Below, in pieces: positions 6,666-13,868 of a stretch of DNA of 17,856 bases. A program made the position numbers and the translations under genes. Source of the stretch: Campylobacterota bacterium (lineage in GTDB: Bacteria; Campylobacterota; Campylobacteria; Campylobacterales; Sulfurovaceae); the NCBI GenBank assembly GCA_015488875.1, contig WFMX01000259.1, positions 1-17,856 of the forward strand, read 5' to 3'. Within the stretch, counting starts at the first letter, position 1, and the number at the start of each line of letters is the position of its first letter. The notes beneath the pieces were generated by a model, which was not told where the DNA came from, ran no database searches, and saw nothing but the letters and a program-made list of their open reading frames with translations.

Positions 6666-9002
6666 ATGAATAAAAATAATAAAATTCTACAAATGCAAGA
6701 GAATGATATAGATATCAGTGCTGCTTTTAGAGTATTGATGAAGTATAAGATATCTATCATTCTTATCACATTAGTTTTTGTAGTTGTGGCATCCATAAAC
6801 GCATACTTCAAACCAGATATTTATGCATCGTCAACCATGATAGAGATAGGGATAGAGAAAGCTAACTCACCCAATGATATCATAGCCCAAGCTACAGAGG
6901 GAAGTACTCTCACTACAGATACAGAGATAGGAATAATCAAGTCGAGATATTTGGCAAATTATGCTCTGAGAAAAGTTGATTTTTCACATAGATACTATGT
7001 CAAGAGACATATGAAAGAGTATGAGCTATACAAAGACTCCCCATTCGATGTCAATCTCACTAAAGGTAGAGGGATATCATTTTTAGTCTACCCAATAGAT
7101 GACAAAATGTATCGCCTTGAAGTCAAATTGGGTGAAGAGAACTATGACAAGATTCACAACTATGGTCAAGAGGTCAAAACTGACAAATTCCAATTTGTAC
7201 TAAATCGTAAAAATACTAAAAAAATGGACGCAAATGTCTATAGGTTTGTAGTACTACGCCATCAATCATCAGTGAGCTATGTAGTGGGTGGCACGAGTAC
7301 ATCCCAGCAAAACAAACACTCTGCACTGCTGAAAATCACATACAGAGATGTGGTACCACAAAGGGCCAAAGAGTATGCCGATGCATTGGCTGCATCATAT
7401 ATAGAGCAAAGTATATATAGAAAGACTAGAGAGGCATCCAAGACTCTCAACTTTGTAGACAATCAACTCTTAGAGATAAATAACAATCTCAAATATTCGG
7501 CAGTGCAATTAGAGAATTTTAAGGTCAAGACAAATGCTATCAGCCTTGAGACCAAGGCGGATGGTATTGTAAGCAGAATTAGTGACTATGAGACTGAGTT
7601 GAGTAGTCTCAAAATCAAAGAGAAGCTATTGGGTATCCTCTATACAAAGATAAAAACTGGTAAAAACTTAGAGACACTCTCTGTCACTGGCTTCGGCAAG
7701 GATGATAAGGAGATTTCTGCATTGACTGAATTGGTCAAAGAGTTGCAAAATAGTGTACTCAAAGTGAAACTATTGCGTTCTGACTACACCGAAGAGTATC
7801 CAGAGGTTAAAAAACTCAGAAAGCAGATCAAGCAACTCAAAAAAGTTATCATAACTACTGTCAAAAATATGAGAAAAAACATCTCAGACAAGAGAATGTT
7901 GGTCACAAAATCTATGAAATCTCAACAGAAGAACCTTAAAAAGCTTCCTGAAGATGAGAGGGAGTATGGTCGCCTACAGAGAAAATTTGTCATCAATGAA
8001 AAGATATACTCATATCTCTTGGAGCAGAGATCAGCAACTGCCATAGCTAAGGCATCTACTGTCAGTAAAAATAGAGTTTTGGACAAAGCATTACCAGGTA
8101 GCCTGATAAGCCCAAATAGAAAAAGAACTATACTTATGGGGTTGATACTGGGTCTTATTGCTGGTATAGGCTTTGCTTTTCTTAGGGCATTTTTGGATGA
8201 TAGGATCAAAAATGAAGATGATATCATCAGAGGTACAGATGCAGGTGTGTTAGCAGCATTACCAGCTATGAAAGATACATACAAGAGAGGTGGAACACTA
8301 TATGTATTTAAGTCGCCTAAATCTGTCATTACTGAAGCATATAGAAATATTCGCACTAACTTGAAGTTTTTATCTCCAAAAGATCAATCACAAGTGATAG
8401 TGGTCACTTCGACTATAGCAGGTGAGGGTAAGACTACAATATGTGCAAACTTAGCAGGCATTATAAGCATGACAGACAAGAGGGTGATAGTAGTCAGTCT
8501 CGACATGCGTAAGCCCACACTGCATGACGAGTTTAACTTGACAAACAATCAAGGCATAAGTAGCGTACTCTCAAATGATATGTTACTACCAGATGTCATA
8601 AAACATACTAGATATGAAAATCTCGATGTCATCACCTCAGGTCCTATACCGCCAAATCCTAGCGAACTGATACAGAGTGATAGGATGATAGATGTACTCG
8701 ACAAGCTAAAGAGTGTGTATGATGTAGTGATACTCGATACCCCACCGATAGGTGTCGTGACTGATGCTAGAGTGCTGATAAGTATATCTGATGTTACACT
8801 ATATGTAATTCGTGCCGAGTATGCCAAAAAATCATTCCTTAGAAGCGTAAACGAGATATACCACTCTGAAGATGTCAAGAGCTTCGGTATCATATTTAAC
8901 GCAGTAGAGATCCGAAACAACAACTATGGCTATGGCTATGGCTATGGATACGGCTATGGCTATGGGTACGACAGTGACTACTATCTCGAAAAGATAAAGT
9001 GA
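6666..9002 (+). CDS. Polysaccharide biosynthesis tyrosine autokinase (Wzc/BY-kinase family)
   Basis: The 778-residue protein is a full-length bacterial tyrosine kinase with fused periplasmic adaptor. It has an N-terminal Wzz domain with a first membrane helix (about 30-50), a long periplasmic coiled-coil region (about 260-450, e.g. LVKELQNSVLKVKLLRSDY), a GNVR-like segment (LEQRSATAIAKASTVS), a second helix (about 490-510) and a cytoplasmic P-loop kinase. Visible motifs are Walker A AGEGKTT (K589), Walker A' VVSLDMRKP (D613) and Walker B VVILDTPP (D691). The tail is a YG repeat ending in DSDYY: ten tyrosines that would be the autophosphorylation cluster. Such kinases normally control export and chain length of capsule or exopolysaccharide. 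No glycosyltransferase, flippase or Wza gene is nearby. The cognate phosphatase starts 7 nt after the stop codon. No strong Shine-Dalgarno sequence is seen before the ATG. Confidence 0.93.
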   Translation: MNKNNKILQMQENDIDISAAFRVLMKYKISIILITLVFVVVASINAYFKPDIYASSTMIEIGIEKANSPNDIIAQATEGSTLTTDTEIGIIKSRYLANYALRKVDFSHRYYVKRHMKEYELYKDSPFDVNLTKGRGISFLVYPIDDKMYRLEVKLGEENYDKIHNYGQEVKTDKFQFVLNRKNTKKMDANVYRFVVLRHQSSVSYVVGGTSTSQQNKHSALLKITYRDVVPQRAKEYADALAASYIEQSIYRKTREASKTLNFVDNQLLEINNNLKYSAVQLENFKVKTNAISLETKADGIVSRISDYETELSSLKIKEKLLGILYTKIKTGKNLETLSVTGFGKDDKEISALTELVKELQNSVLKVKLLRSDYTEEYPEVKKLRKQIKQLKKVIITTVKNMRKNISDKRMLVTKSMKSQQKNLKKLPEDEREYGRLQRKFVINEKIYSYLLEQRSATAIAKASTVSKNRVLDKALPGSLISPNRKRTILMGLILGLIAGIGFAFLRAFLDDRIKNEDDIIRGTDAGVLAALPAMKDTYKRGGTLYVFKSPKSVITEAYRNIRTNLKFLSPKDQSQVIVVTSTIAGEGKTTICANLAGIISMTDKRVIVVSLDMRKPTLHDEFNLTNNQGISSVLSNDMLLPDVIKHTRYENLDVITSGPIPPNPSELIQSDRMIDVLDKLKSVYDVVILDTPPIGVVTDARVLISISDVTLYVIRAEYAKKSFLRSVNEIYHSEDVKSFGIIFNAVEIRNNNYGYGYGYGYGYGYGYDSDYYLEKIK
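8925..8969 (+). repeat. GGCTAT hexanucleotide tract encoding the tyrosine-glycine tail
   Basis: Eight TAY codons alternate with GGN codons. The first part is perfect (TAT GGC repeated), while the rest is degenerate by third-position changes (GGA, TAC, GGG). Because the unit is 6 bp, slippage would add or remove Tyr-Gly pairs without a frameshift. Confidence 0.85.
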
Positions 9003-9009
9003 TAGAATA

Positions 9010-9741
9010 ATGTTCTTCTTCTCACAAAAAAGTACTATCGACCCATCGCCGAGAGTCAAGGTGGATATACATTCTCATCTCATACCAGCCATAGATGATG
9101 GCTCGCAAAGTATAGAAGAGAGTTTGGATATTTTGAAAAAGATGTCATTACTAGGGTACGAAAAGATGATCACTACTCCACATATAATGGCAGATACATA
9201 TCGAAATAGCTCTAGGACTATACTAGATGGATTATCAAAAGTCAAAAGATCGATATCGGATGAGAAGATAGATATCAAGTTAGATGTAGCCGCTGAATAC
9301 TATTTTGATGAAGCGTTAGTAGACAGATTGGAAGATGGTGATATCCTGACCATTGGTGATGGATATCTACTCTTCGAGACATCATATATATCAAAACCCA
9401 TAAACTTCGATGATGTTCTGTTCCATATGTCTACAAAGGGATATAGACCCATATTGGCTCATCCTGAGAGATATAGATACATATCAGACCCCAAGAACAT
9501 GTATACTCATATGAAAGATATGGGTATATCTTTTCAGCTAGATATCAACTCATTGGGCGGACACTATGGCAAGCAAGCCTTCGAATTATCTAAGCTACTT
9601 GTAGAGTGGGGTATGGTAGATTTCGTGGGTAGTGACATCCATCACAAAAAGCAGGTAGAGTACCTAGAAGGTGTCTTTGGAGGAGAGTATTATCACATGA
9701 TTTGGGATAAAAATGAGATAAAAAATGATCTACTACTATAA
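9010..9741 (+). CDS. CpsB/CapC-type PHP-family protein-tyrosine phosphatase
   Basis: The 243-residue protein has the PHP metallophosphoesterase motifs: DIHSHLIPAIDDG (H21, H23 as metal ligands), MITTPHIMADTY, AAEYYFDE, PILAHPERYRYI and DFVGSDIHHKK near the C terminus. It is close to the normal length of CpsB (about 240-250). These manganese-dependent cytoplasmic enzymes dephosphorylate the tyrosine cluster of the partner BY-kinase, and the gene begins 7 nt after the kinase stop, so the two are a cognate pair. In Gram-negative Wzc systems the partner is more often a low-molecular-weight phosphatase (Wzb). A PHP-type partner is the Gram-positive-style arrangement, which I recall also from Campylobacterota and some other Gram-negatives. 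The gene converges on the second mltB with only 22 nt between stop codons. Confidence 0.9.
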   Translation: MFFFSQKSTIDPSPRVKVDIHSHLIPAIDDGSQSIEESLDILKKMSLLGYEKMITTPHIMADTYRNSSRTILDGLSKVKRSISDEKIDIKLDVAAEYYFDEALVDRLEDGDILTIGDGYLLFETSYISKPINFDDVLFHMSTKGYRPILAHPERYRYISDPKNMYTHMKDMGISFQLDINSLGGHYGKQAFELSKLLVEWGMVDFVGSDIHHKKQVEYLEGVFGGEYYHMIWDKNEIKNDLLL

Positions 9742-9747
9742 GATCGC

Positions 9748-9774
9748 TAGATATGTCAATAGACTATATATCTA
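9748..9774. terminator. Weak AT-rich inverted repeat between convergent genes
   Basis: TAGATAT at 9748-9754 pairs with ATATCTA at 9768-9774 around a 13-nt loop, between the phosphatase stop and the second mltB stop. It has little GC and no U-tract, so it is at best a weak bidirectional terminator. Confidence 0.2.
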
Positions 9775-10897
9775 TGATGAATTTTCTCTTTTTCATCGGT
9801 GAGTCCAAAAAATTATCTAGTTCGTTATACTCTATGATCGTATCTCCAAAACTATTTTTTCTTCTATTGCTTGACTGTGAGACACTTCTGCCCATGAGTT
9901 TTTGTGCTAGTTGATGGACAGCCATAGCGTAGTAATCGCTGTGATTATATCTAGTGATAGCATAGAAATTCGTAGTGCCAAACCATAGCTCGTCATAGCT
10001 ACCTCTATCTAGTTTTATCAGATATACAGGACCTCTGTATCTAGTGGATCTTTTGGGATGTAGTTTTTTTAGCTCATTTAGATTGTACTTATATTTGTAG
10101 CCCGTATTTTTGTCCTTGTATCTATGACCCAAAAAGCTCACAGGAATAGCCACTTCAACTGCTCTTTTCCATCCACTCTTTTTGAGATATTTAGCTATAC
10201 TGCCTATGGCATCGTCATGATTGTTGAGATCTATCTTGCCACTCTTGTCAAAATCTATAGCCACTTTATGATAATTTGTAGGCATGAATTGTCCCAATCC
10301 CATAGCACCAGCATATGAGCTTTTAAATTTTCTAGGGTCACTATGTTCTTTGTGGGTCATAATCAAAAATGCCCTTAGCTCATTTTTGAAAAATTGACTT
10401 CTCCTATTTGTTTCGAAAGCTAGCGTGACAAGCGTATCGAAGAGGGGATATTTACCCACATTTTTGCCATAAAAACTCTCTATCCCTATGATAGCCGTGA
10501 TGTATTCAGGAGGAACTCCATACTTTTGGTATGCACGATTTAGTGTCTTTTTGTGTTTACGCATATAGATTTTACCTTTTTGGACATTGGTAAATTTCAG
10601 AGTCTTGAATGAGTATCTATTCCAAGAGCCTTTTGCTCTACATACATCACCACCACCTTTGGTTACACACTTTTGAGCTAGTGGTTTTATGCTTTTGTCG
10701 TAGAACGATAGAGCAGTCTGCTGATACTTTACATCAGAAAAGAGCTTTTCGAGGTTTGATCTATCAAGTTTATTTTTTGATACGAGAAGATCTATGAAAG
10801 TTTGTACCTCTGGATACAGTAGATAATTTTTTGCCTCTAAGGCACTATTTGCTAGTATGGTTATGAAAGATATAACTAGTAGTAATCTATTTTGCAT
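9764..10897 (-). CDS. mltB: Lytic murein transglycosylase B (MltB family), copy 2
   Basis: The 377-residue exported paralogue of the enzyme at 2312-3334 has a signal peptide (LLLVISFITILANSALEA, residues 5-22), catalytic glutamate E140 in AIIGIESFYG, FDTLVTLAFE, AGAMGLGQFMPTNY and an EF-hand-like loop DFDKSGKIDLNNHDDAIGS (about 215-233). Core signatures are nearly identical in both copies. This copy differs in a Cys-containing insert KCVTKGGGDVCRAKG (C77, C86), which could form a disulfide loop, and in a C-terminal extension of about 40 polar residues (RSVSQSSNRRKNSF onwards). It cleaves the glycan strand to yield anhydromuropeptides in the periplasm. The gene is divergent from the M23 peptidase, with an 83-nt shared promoter gap. 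A ribosome-binding AAAGAG precedes the ATG. Confidence 0.93.
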   Translation of the reverse strand: MQNRLLLVISFITILANSALEAKNYLLYPEVQTFIDLLVSKNKLDRSNLEKLFSDVKYQQTALSFYDKSIKPLAQKCVTKGGGDVCRAKGSWNRYSFKTLKFTNVQKGKIYMRKHKKTLNRAYQKYGVPPEYITAIIGIESFYGKNVGKYPLFDTLVTLAFETNRRSQFFKNELRAFLIMTHKEHSDPRKFKSSYAGAMGLGQFMPTNYHKVAIDFDKSGKIDLNNHDDAIGSIAKYLKKSGWKRAVEVAIPVSFLGHRYKDKNTGYKYKYNLNELKKLHPKRSTRYRGPVYLIKLDRGSYDELWFGTTNFYAITRYNHSDYYAMAVHQLAQKLMGRSVSQSSNRRKNSFGDTIIEYNELDNFLDSPMKKRKFIIDI

Positions 10898-10980
10898 TTA
10901 AACTCTTTTTTATTGCATTTTATCCAAAGTAGTTTTAAAACTCTCAGGTTTTGATGATAAAATGTTACTAAGGATTGTTT
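10898..10980. promoter_or_regulatory. Divergent promoter region with symmetric -10 elements and central palindrome
   Basis: GATAAAATG occurs on the plus strand at 10956-10964 and on the minus strand at 10924-10916, giving a perfect 9-bp inverted repeat 31 bp apart. Each holds a TAAAAT -10-like hexamer pointing at one of the divergent genes. Between them the perfect 12-bp palindrome AGTTTTAAAACT (10931-10942) covers or abuts where both -35 regions would fall. AAGGA at 10970-10974 is the ribosome-binding site for the M23 gene. Confidence 0.45.
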
Positions 10981-11916
10981 ATGAAAGATCAGTTGATCGT
11001 AACTATTAGTGATATACATGGCTCTAAGCAGTATACGGTACATGAAGTGATAAAGAAAATCATACTTTGGGCATTTGTGATCATGGTCGCACTAGTACTT
11101 GCTACATATGTATATATAAAAATGATCAATGATAAAGTATCGCAACTCCATGGTAAAGTCGAGACGATACAGCAACGAAGCATAGACCTAAAGAGGCTCA
11201 ACAACTCTCTAATCAAAAAAAACTATCTACTCAAAAATGATATCAATGAGAGTAGTGAAAAGTTATCTCTCATGAATAGTAAACTTTCAGAGATAGAGGA
11301 GATGGTAGGGGTAACTCCTAGCAAAGATACTTCATTTGATGATAGAGTGGATGATGCAAAGATAAAACAGCAAAAGAAGATAGATAAAGCCAAAGTGACA
11401 GCACTTCAAAAGTCATTTTTGGCGAGTGGTATACCAAATGGTAAGTTTTTAAATTATAGACGGATATCTAGCAGATTTGGATATCGTATACATCCTGTGA
11501 CTAAAAAAAGAGATTTTCACTCTGGACTTGATTTGCCAGCTAAATATGGTACACCCATACATGCACCAGCCGATGGAGTAGTAGAGTATGCCAAAAAGAA
11601 AGGTGCATATGGAAACTTTCTACTCATAGCTCACAACTATGGATTTAAGACCGCATATGGTCACTTAAGTAGATATGCTGTAAAGTATGGTGATTATGTA
11701 CAGAAAGGTGATGTAGTAGGATATATAGGTAGCACAGGTAGGAGTACTGGCCCACATCTCCATTTTGAGATACGATATCTCAACAAATGGCTAGATCCGC
11801 TTGTATTTATGAAGTGGAACACCAAAGATATAGACTATATAAGCAACAAAGAGAAAAAAGTAAATTGGAGCGGGATTTTAAAGCAGATTCAGAAGTATAT
11901 AAATTTAGTAAAATGA
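10981..11916 (+). CDS. M23 family peptidoglycan endopeptidase, membrane-anchored (Csd-like)
   Basis: The 311-residue protein has one membrane helix (about 27-46), a coiled coil (about 50-110) and a C-terminal LytM/M23 zinc metallopeptidase domain. Metal ligands are visible in HSGLD (H180, D184) and HLHFE (H261), with YGHLSRY and GSTGRSTGPHLHFE completing the signature. It would cleave peptide crosslinks in the periplasm. I start it at ATG 10981, where AAGGA lies 6 nt upstream, rather than the in-frame TTG at 10975 that directly abuts that site. The bactofilin gene follows after 24 nt. An M23 peptidase next to a bactofilin is the arrangement of the Helicobacter pylori cell-shape genes csd1/csd2 and ccmA, so this pair probably sets cell curvature or helicity here. 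That role is inferred from context. Confidence 0.9.
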   Translation: MKDQLIVTISDIHGSKQYTVHEVIKKIILWAFVIMVALVLATYVYIKMINDKVSQLHGKVETIQQRSIDLKRLNNSLIKKNYLLKNDINESSEKLSLMNSKLSEIEEMVGVTPSKDTSFDDRVDDAKIKQQKKIDKAKVTALQKSFLASGIPNGKFLNYRRISSRFGYRIHPVTKKRDFHSGLDLPAKYGTPIHAPADGVVEYAKKKGAYGNFLLIAHNYGFKTAYGHLSRYAVKYGDYVQKGDVVGYIGSTGRSTGPHLHFEIRYLNKWLDPLVFMKWNTKDIDYISNKEKKVNWSGILKQIQKYINLVK

Positions 11917-11940
11917 TTTCAATCAAAGGAGGAGATATTT

Positions 11941-12738
11941 ATGGCACTATTTGGTAGCAGTAAAAAAGAAGAAGAGGTGCTAGTCGCACCCAAAGTAGTA
12001 GAGAAGAAAACACCCAAAAAGCTAGGTGCAACTACGATCATCACAGGTGGTTCACTATTTGAGGGCAATATCAAAGGTGAAGATGGTGTACATATAGATG
12101 GTCGCGTAAAAGGTGATGTCATAGTGGACAATATCATCATCCTCGGAAAAAATGGAATAATTGATGGCAATATCGTAGCAGAAAATGTAGTCATAAGTGG
12201 TAAATTGTCTGGCAATATAACTTGTAATGACCTAGAGGTAATGAAAGATGCCATTGTGATATCACAAGAGATAAATGTCGACACCGTCACCATTGATGGC
12301 GGTGTCGATAGTAGCATAGTAGCCAAAAATAGTATAAATATAACAAGCAATGGTAGAATCAAAGCAGATAAAGTTTTGACACAATCAACTACCGTAGATG
12401 GCATACTATTGACCAATGATATAACTACAAAGTTTTTGGAGATCACAACCAAGGGTCATTTGGAGGGCAATCTCACCGTTGAGACGGTCAAGATACACAA
12501 TGGTGGTAGATTTGTAGGTAGTATTTCAGAGCTTTTACTAGATGAGGAGCAGCACATCCAGGTTGTTGATGAGTATCAAGAGGAGGAGCAGATGATGTTC
12601 GATGATGAGTATGATGATGAAGAGGAGCCACCGATAGAGATCAAGATCAAGAAAGTAGAGGAGCAGGATGAATCATCTGCATCTACAAGAAAGAGAAGAA
12701 CTAGAGGTAGAAATAGCAGATCAAACAGAAACAGATAA
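11941..12738 (+). CDS. ccmA: Bactofilin (polymer-forming cytoskeletal protein, CcmA-like), long form
   Basis: The 265-residue protein has a short N-terminal tail (1-30) with VAPKVVEKKTPKK, a beta-helical core and a long charged tail. The core begins in classic bactofilin style: TTIITGGSLFEGNIKGEDGVHIDGRVKGDV, GIIDGNIVAENVVISGKLSGNI (about 31-104). A second beta-helix-like block follows (about 130-198, e.g. FLEITTKGHLEGNLTVETVKIHNGGRFVGSI). The core is therefore longer than the usual roughly 110 residues, and Helicobacter CcmA is only about 136 residues in total. Residues 201-245 are strongly acidic (DDEYDDEEEPP) and the last 16 are basic (KRRTRGRNSRSNRNR). Bactofilins polymerise without nucleotides and position peptidoglycan enzymes; the upstream M23 peptidase is the likely client. 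A strong AAAGGAGGA lies at 11925-11933. Confidence 0.9.
   Translation: MALFGSSKKEEEVLVAPKVVEKKTPKKLGATTIITGGSLFEGNIKGEDGVHIDGRVKGDVIVDNIIILGKNGIIDGNIVAENVVISGKLSGNITCNDLEVMKDAIVISQEINVDTVTIDGGVDSSIVAKNSINITSNGRIKADKVLTQSTTVDGILLTNDITTKFLEITTKGHLEGNLTVETVKIHNGGRFVGSISELLLDEEQHIQVVDEYQEEEQMMFDDEYDDEEEPPIEIKIKKVEEQDESSASTRKRRTRGRNSRSNRNR
12278..12308. other. Strong 9-bp inverted repeat inside the bactofilin gene
   Basis: TCGACACCG (12278-12286) and CGGTGTCGA (12300-12308) are perfect reverse complements around a 13-nt spacer that can itself pair CCAT with ATGG in part. It falls at codons 113-123, between the two beta-helix blocks, and is GC-rich for this window. Confidence 0.7.
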
Positions 12739-12744
12739 TATACC

Positions 12745-13197
12745 ATGAGATTATATGTAGATGGTGATGCTTTTCCAAATCTTCTGAAACCTATAGTCCT
12801 CAGATCCATAGAGCGACTAAGTCTCCAGGCTGTTGTAGTATCGAACAAGAGGATATCACTAGGTAGCTCTATGCACATAGAGTATAAGATAGTAGATCAA
12901 GGTGCAGACAAGGCGGATGATCTCATAGCGGAGATGATAGAAGATGGCGATCTAGTCATCACTGCTGATATACCATTGGCAGATCGTATCATCAGCCAAA
13001 ATGCACATGCTATAGATCACCGTGGAGAGCTATACAGTGTAGACAATATAAAGCAGTATTTAGCTATGAGGAATTTGATGGAAGAGATACGAGATAGTGG
13101 AGAGATGACTAGAGGACCCAAGCCATTTGGCACAAAAGATGCACACCAATTTGCAAATCAACTCCATAAATTTCTCACTAAACATTGCGAGAAATAA
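12745..13197 (+). CDS. UPF0178 (DUF188, YaiI/YqxD family) protein
   Basis: The 150-residue protein matches the YaiI/YqxD family over its length: N-terminal VDGDAFP, then VVVSNKRI, the block DQGADKADDLIAEMIEDGDLVITADIPLADR, HAIDHRGELY, and near the end TRGPKPFGTKDAHQFANQLHKFL. The family usually has 145-155 residues. Its fold and acidic residues suggest a PIN-like nuclease, but no biochemical role is established that I know of. The gene starts 6 nt after the bactofilin stop with no obvious ribosome-binding site, so translation is probably coupled. The association with bactofilin is likely operon convenience rather than shared function. Confidence 0.9.
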   Translation: MRLYVDGDAFPNLLKPIVLRSIERLSLQAVVVSNKRISLGSSMHIEYKIVDQGADKADDLIAEMIEDGDLVITADIPLADRIISQNAHAIDHRGELYSVDNIKQYLAMRNLMEEIRDSGEMTRGPKPFGTKDAHQFANQLHKFLTKHCEK

Positions 13198-13210
13198 CTG
13201 ACAATTGTTG

Positions 13211-13238
13211 TATAATATCAGATAAAATTATAAAAGGA
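13211..13238 (+). promoter_or_regulatory. Candidate -10 and ribosome-binding site before the YceI-like gene
   Basis: A perfect TATAAT lies at 13211-13216, just after the UPF0178 stop codon, and AAGGA at 13234-13238 is 6 nt before the ATG at 13245. No clear -35 is seen. This could give the YceI-like gene its own transcript. Confidence 0.4.
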
Positions 13239-13244
13239 TTTAAT

Positions 13245-13859
13245 ATGAAGAGATCATTATTAGCGATAGCTACACTATATACTATGGCGGAGGCTGGAGG
13301 CTGTCTCCTAGTACAGCCAAGCCATATGGGTGTTGGTTGGGTAGCTTATAAGACATTGGCGAAGGTTGGTGTAAGTGGTAAGTTTACATCTGTGAAGTAT
13401 ACACCACATGCACTAGAGGGCAAAAACTTTAGAGAGTTACTAGTAGGCTCCAAGGTATCCATAGATGTTGCACAGATAGATACAGGTAACAAAGAGAGAG
13501 ATGCTACACTGGTCAAATACTTTTTTGGTAAATTGTCAAATGAAAAAATAGAGGCAACCATCAAGAGTATAGTGGCAGATCCTAGGGTCAAAGACAAGCC
13601 ACGCACAGGAGAGATCGAAACAACGATTAGCTTCAATGGCAAATCACTCATCATACCTATGAAGTACCATTACAATGATAGTAAGTTTGATGCTAAAGGG
13701 ACTATAGATTTAGCTGATTTTGATGCACTACCTGCTTTGACTTCTATCAACAAAAGTTGTTATGAGCTACATAAAGGGAAGACTTGGAGTGATGTCACCA
13801 TAGGTTTTCATACAGAGATCGAGGCTACATTGTGCGATAGTAATTTGAGCAAAAAGTAG
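13245..13859 (+). CDS. YceI-family periplasmic protein
   Basis: The 204-residue protein has a signal-peptide-like N terminus (KRSLLAIATLYTMAEA) followed by a single lipocalin-like YceI domain: GVGWVAYKTLAKVGVSGKF near the start, the LLVGSKVSIDVAQIDTGNKERDATL helix-strand motif, FFGKL, and a second half ending in DVTIGFHTEIEATLC. YceI proteins bind long isoprenoid or fatty-acyl molecules in the periplasm. Three cysteines remain (C20 near the mature N terminus, C172 and C197), so a C172-C197 disulfide is possible. I chose ATG 13245 because AAGGA lies 6 nt upstream and the signal peptide begins there; a longer reading from 13185 would overlap the preceding gene and bury the signal peptide. A TATAAT at 13211-13216 may give it its own promoter. 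Confidence 0.88.
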   Translation: MKRSLLAIATLYTMAEAGGCLLVQPSHMGVGWVAYKTLAKVGVSGKFTSVKYTPHALEGKNFRELLVGSKVSIDVAQIDTGNKERDATLVKYFFGKLSNEKIEATIKSIVADPRVKDKPRTGEIETTISFNGKSLIIPMKYHYNDSKFDAKGTIDLADFDALPALTSINKSCYELHKGKTWSDVTIGFHTEIEATLCDSNLSKK

Positions 13860-13868
13860 GATAGTCAT

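Noticed and set aside
7922..8923. Long minus-strand frames (144 and 124 codons) within the autokinase gene
   Set aside because: They are antisense shadows of a gene with clear Walker motifs; the peptides are Ser/Leu-rich without motif content.
10975..10980. TTG start two codons upstream for the M23 peptidase
   Set aside because: The TTG abuts the AAGGA sequence with no spacer, whereas ATG 10981 has a 6-nt spacer.
13185..13244. Upstream extension of the YceI-like protein by 20 residues
   Set aside because: It would overlap the UPF0178 gene and place the signal peptide internally; ATG 13245 has its own AAGGA at the right distance.
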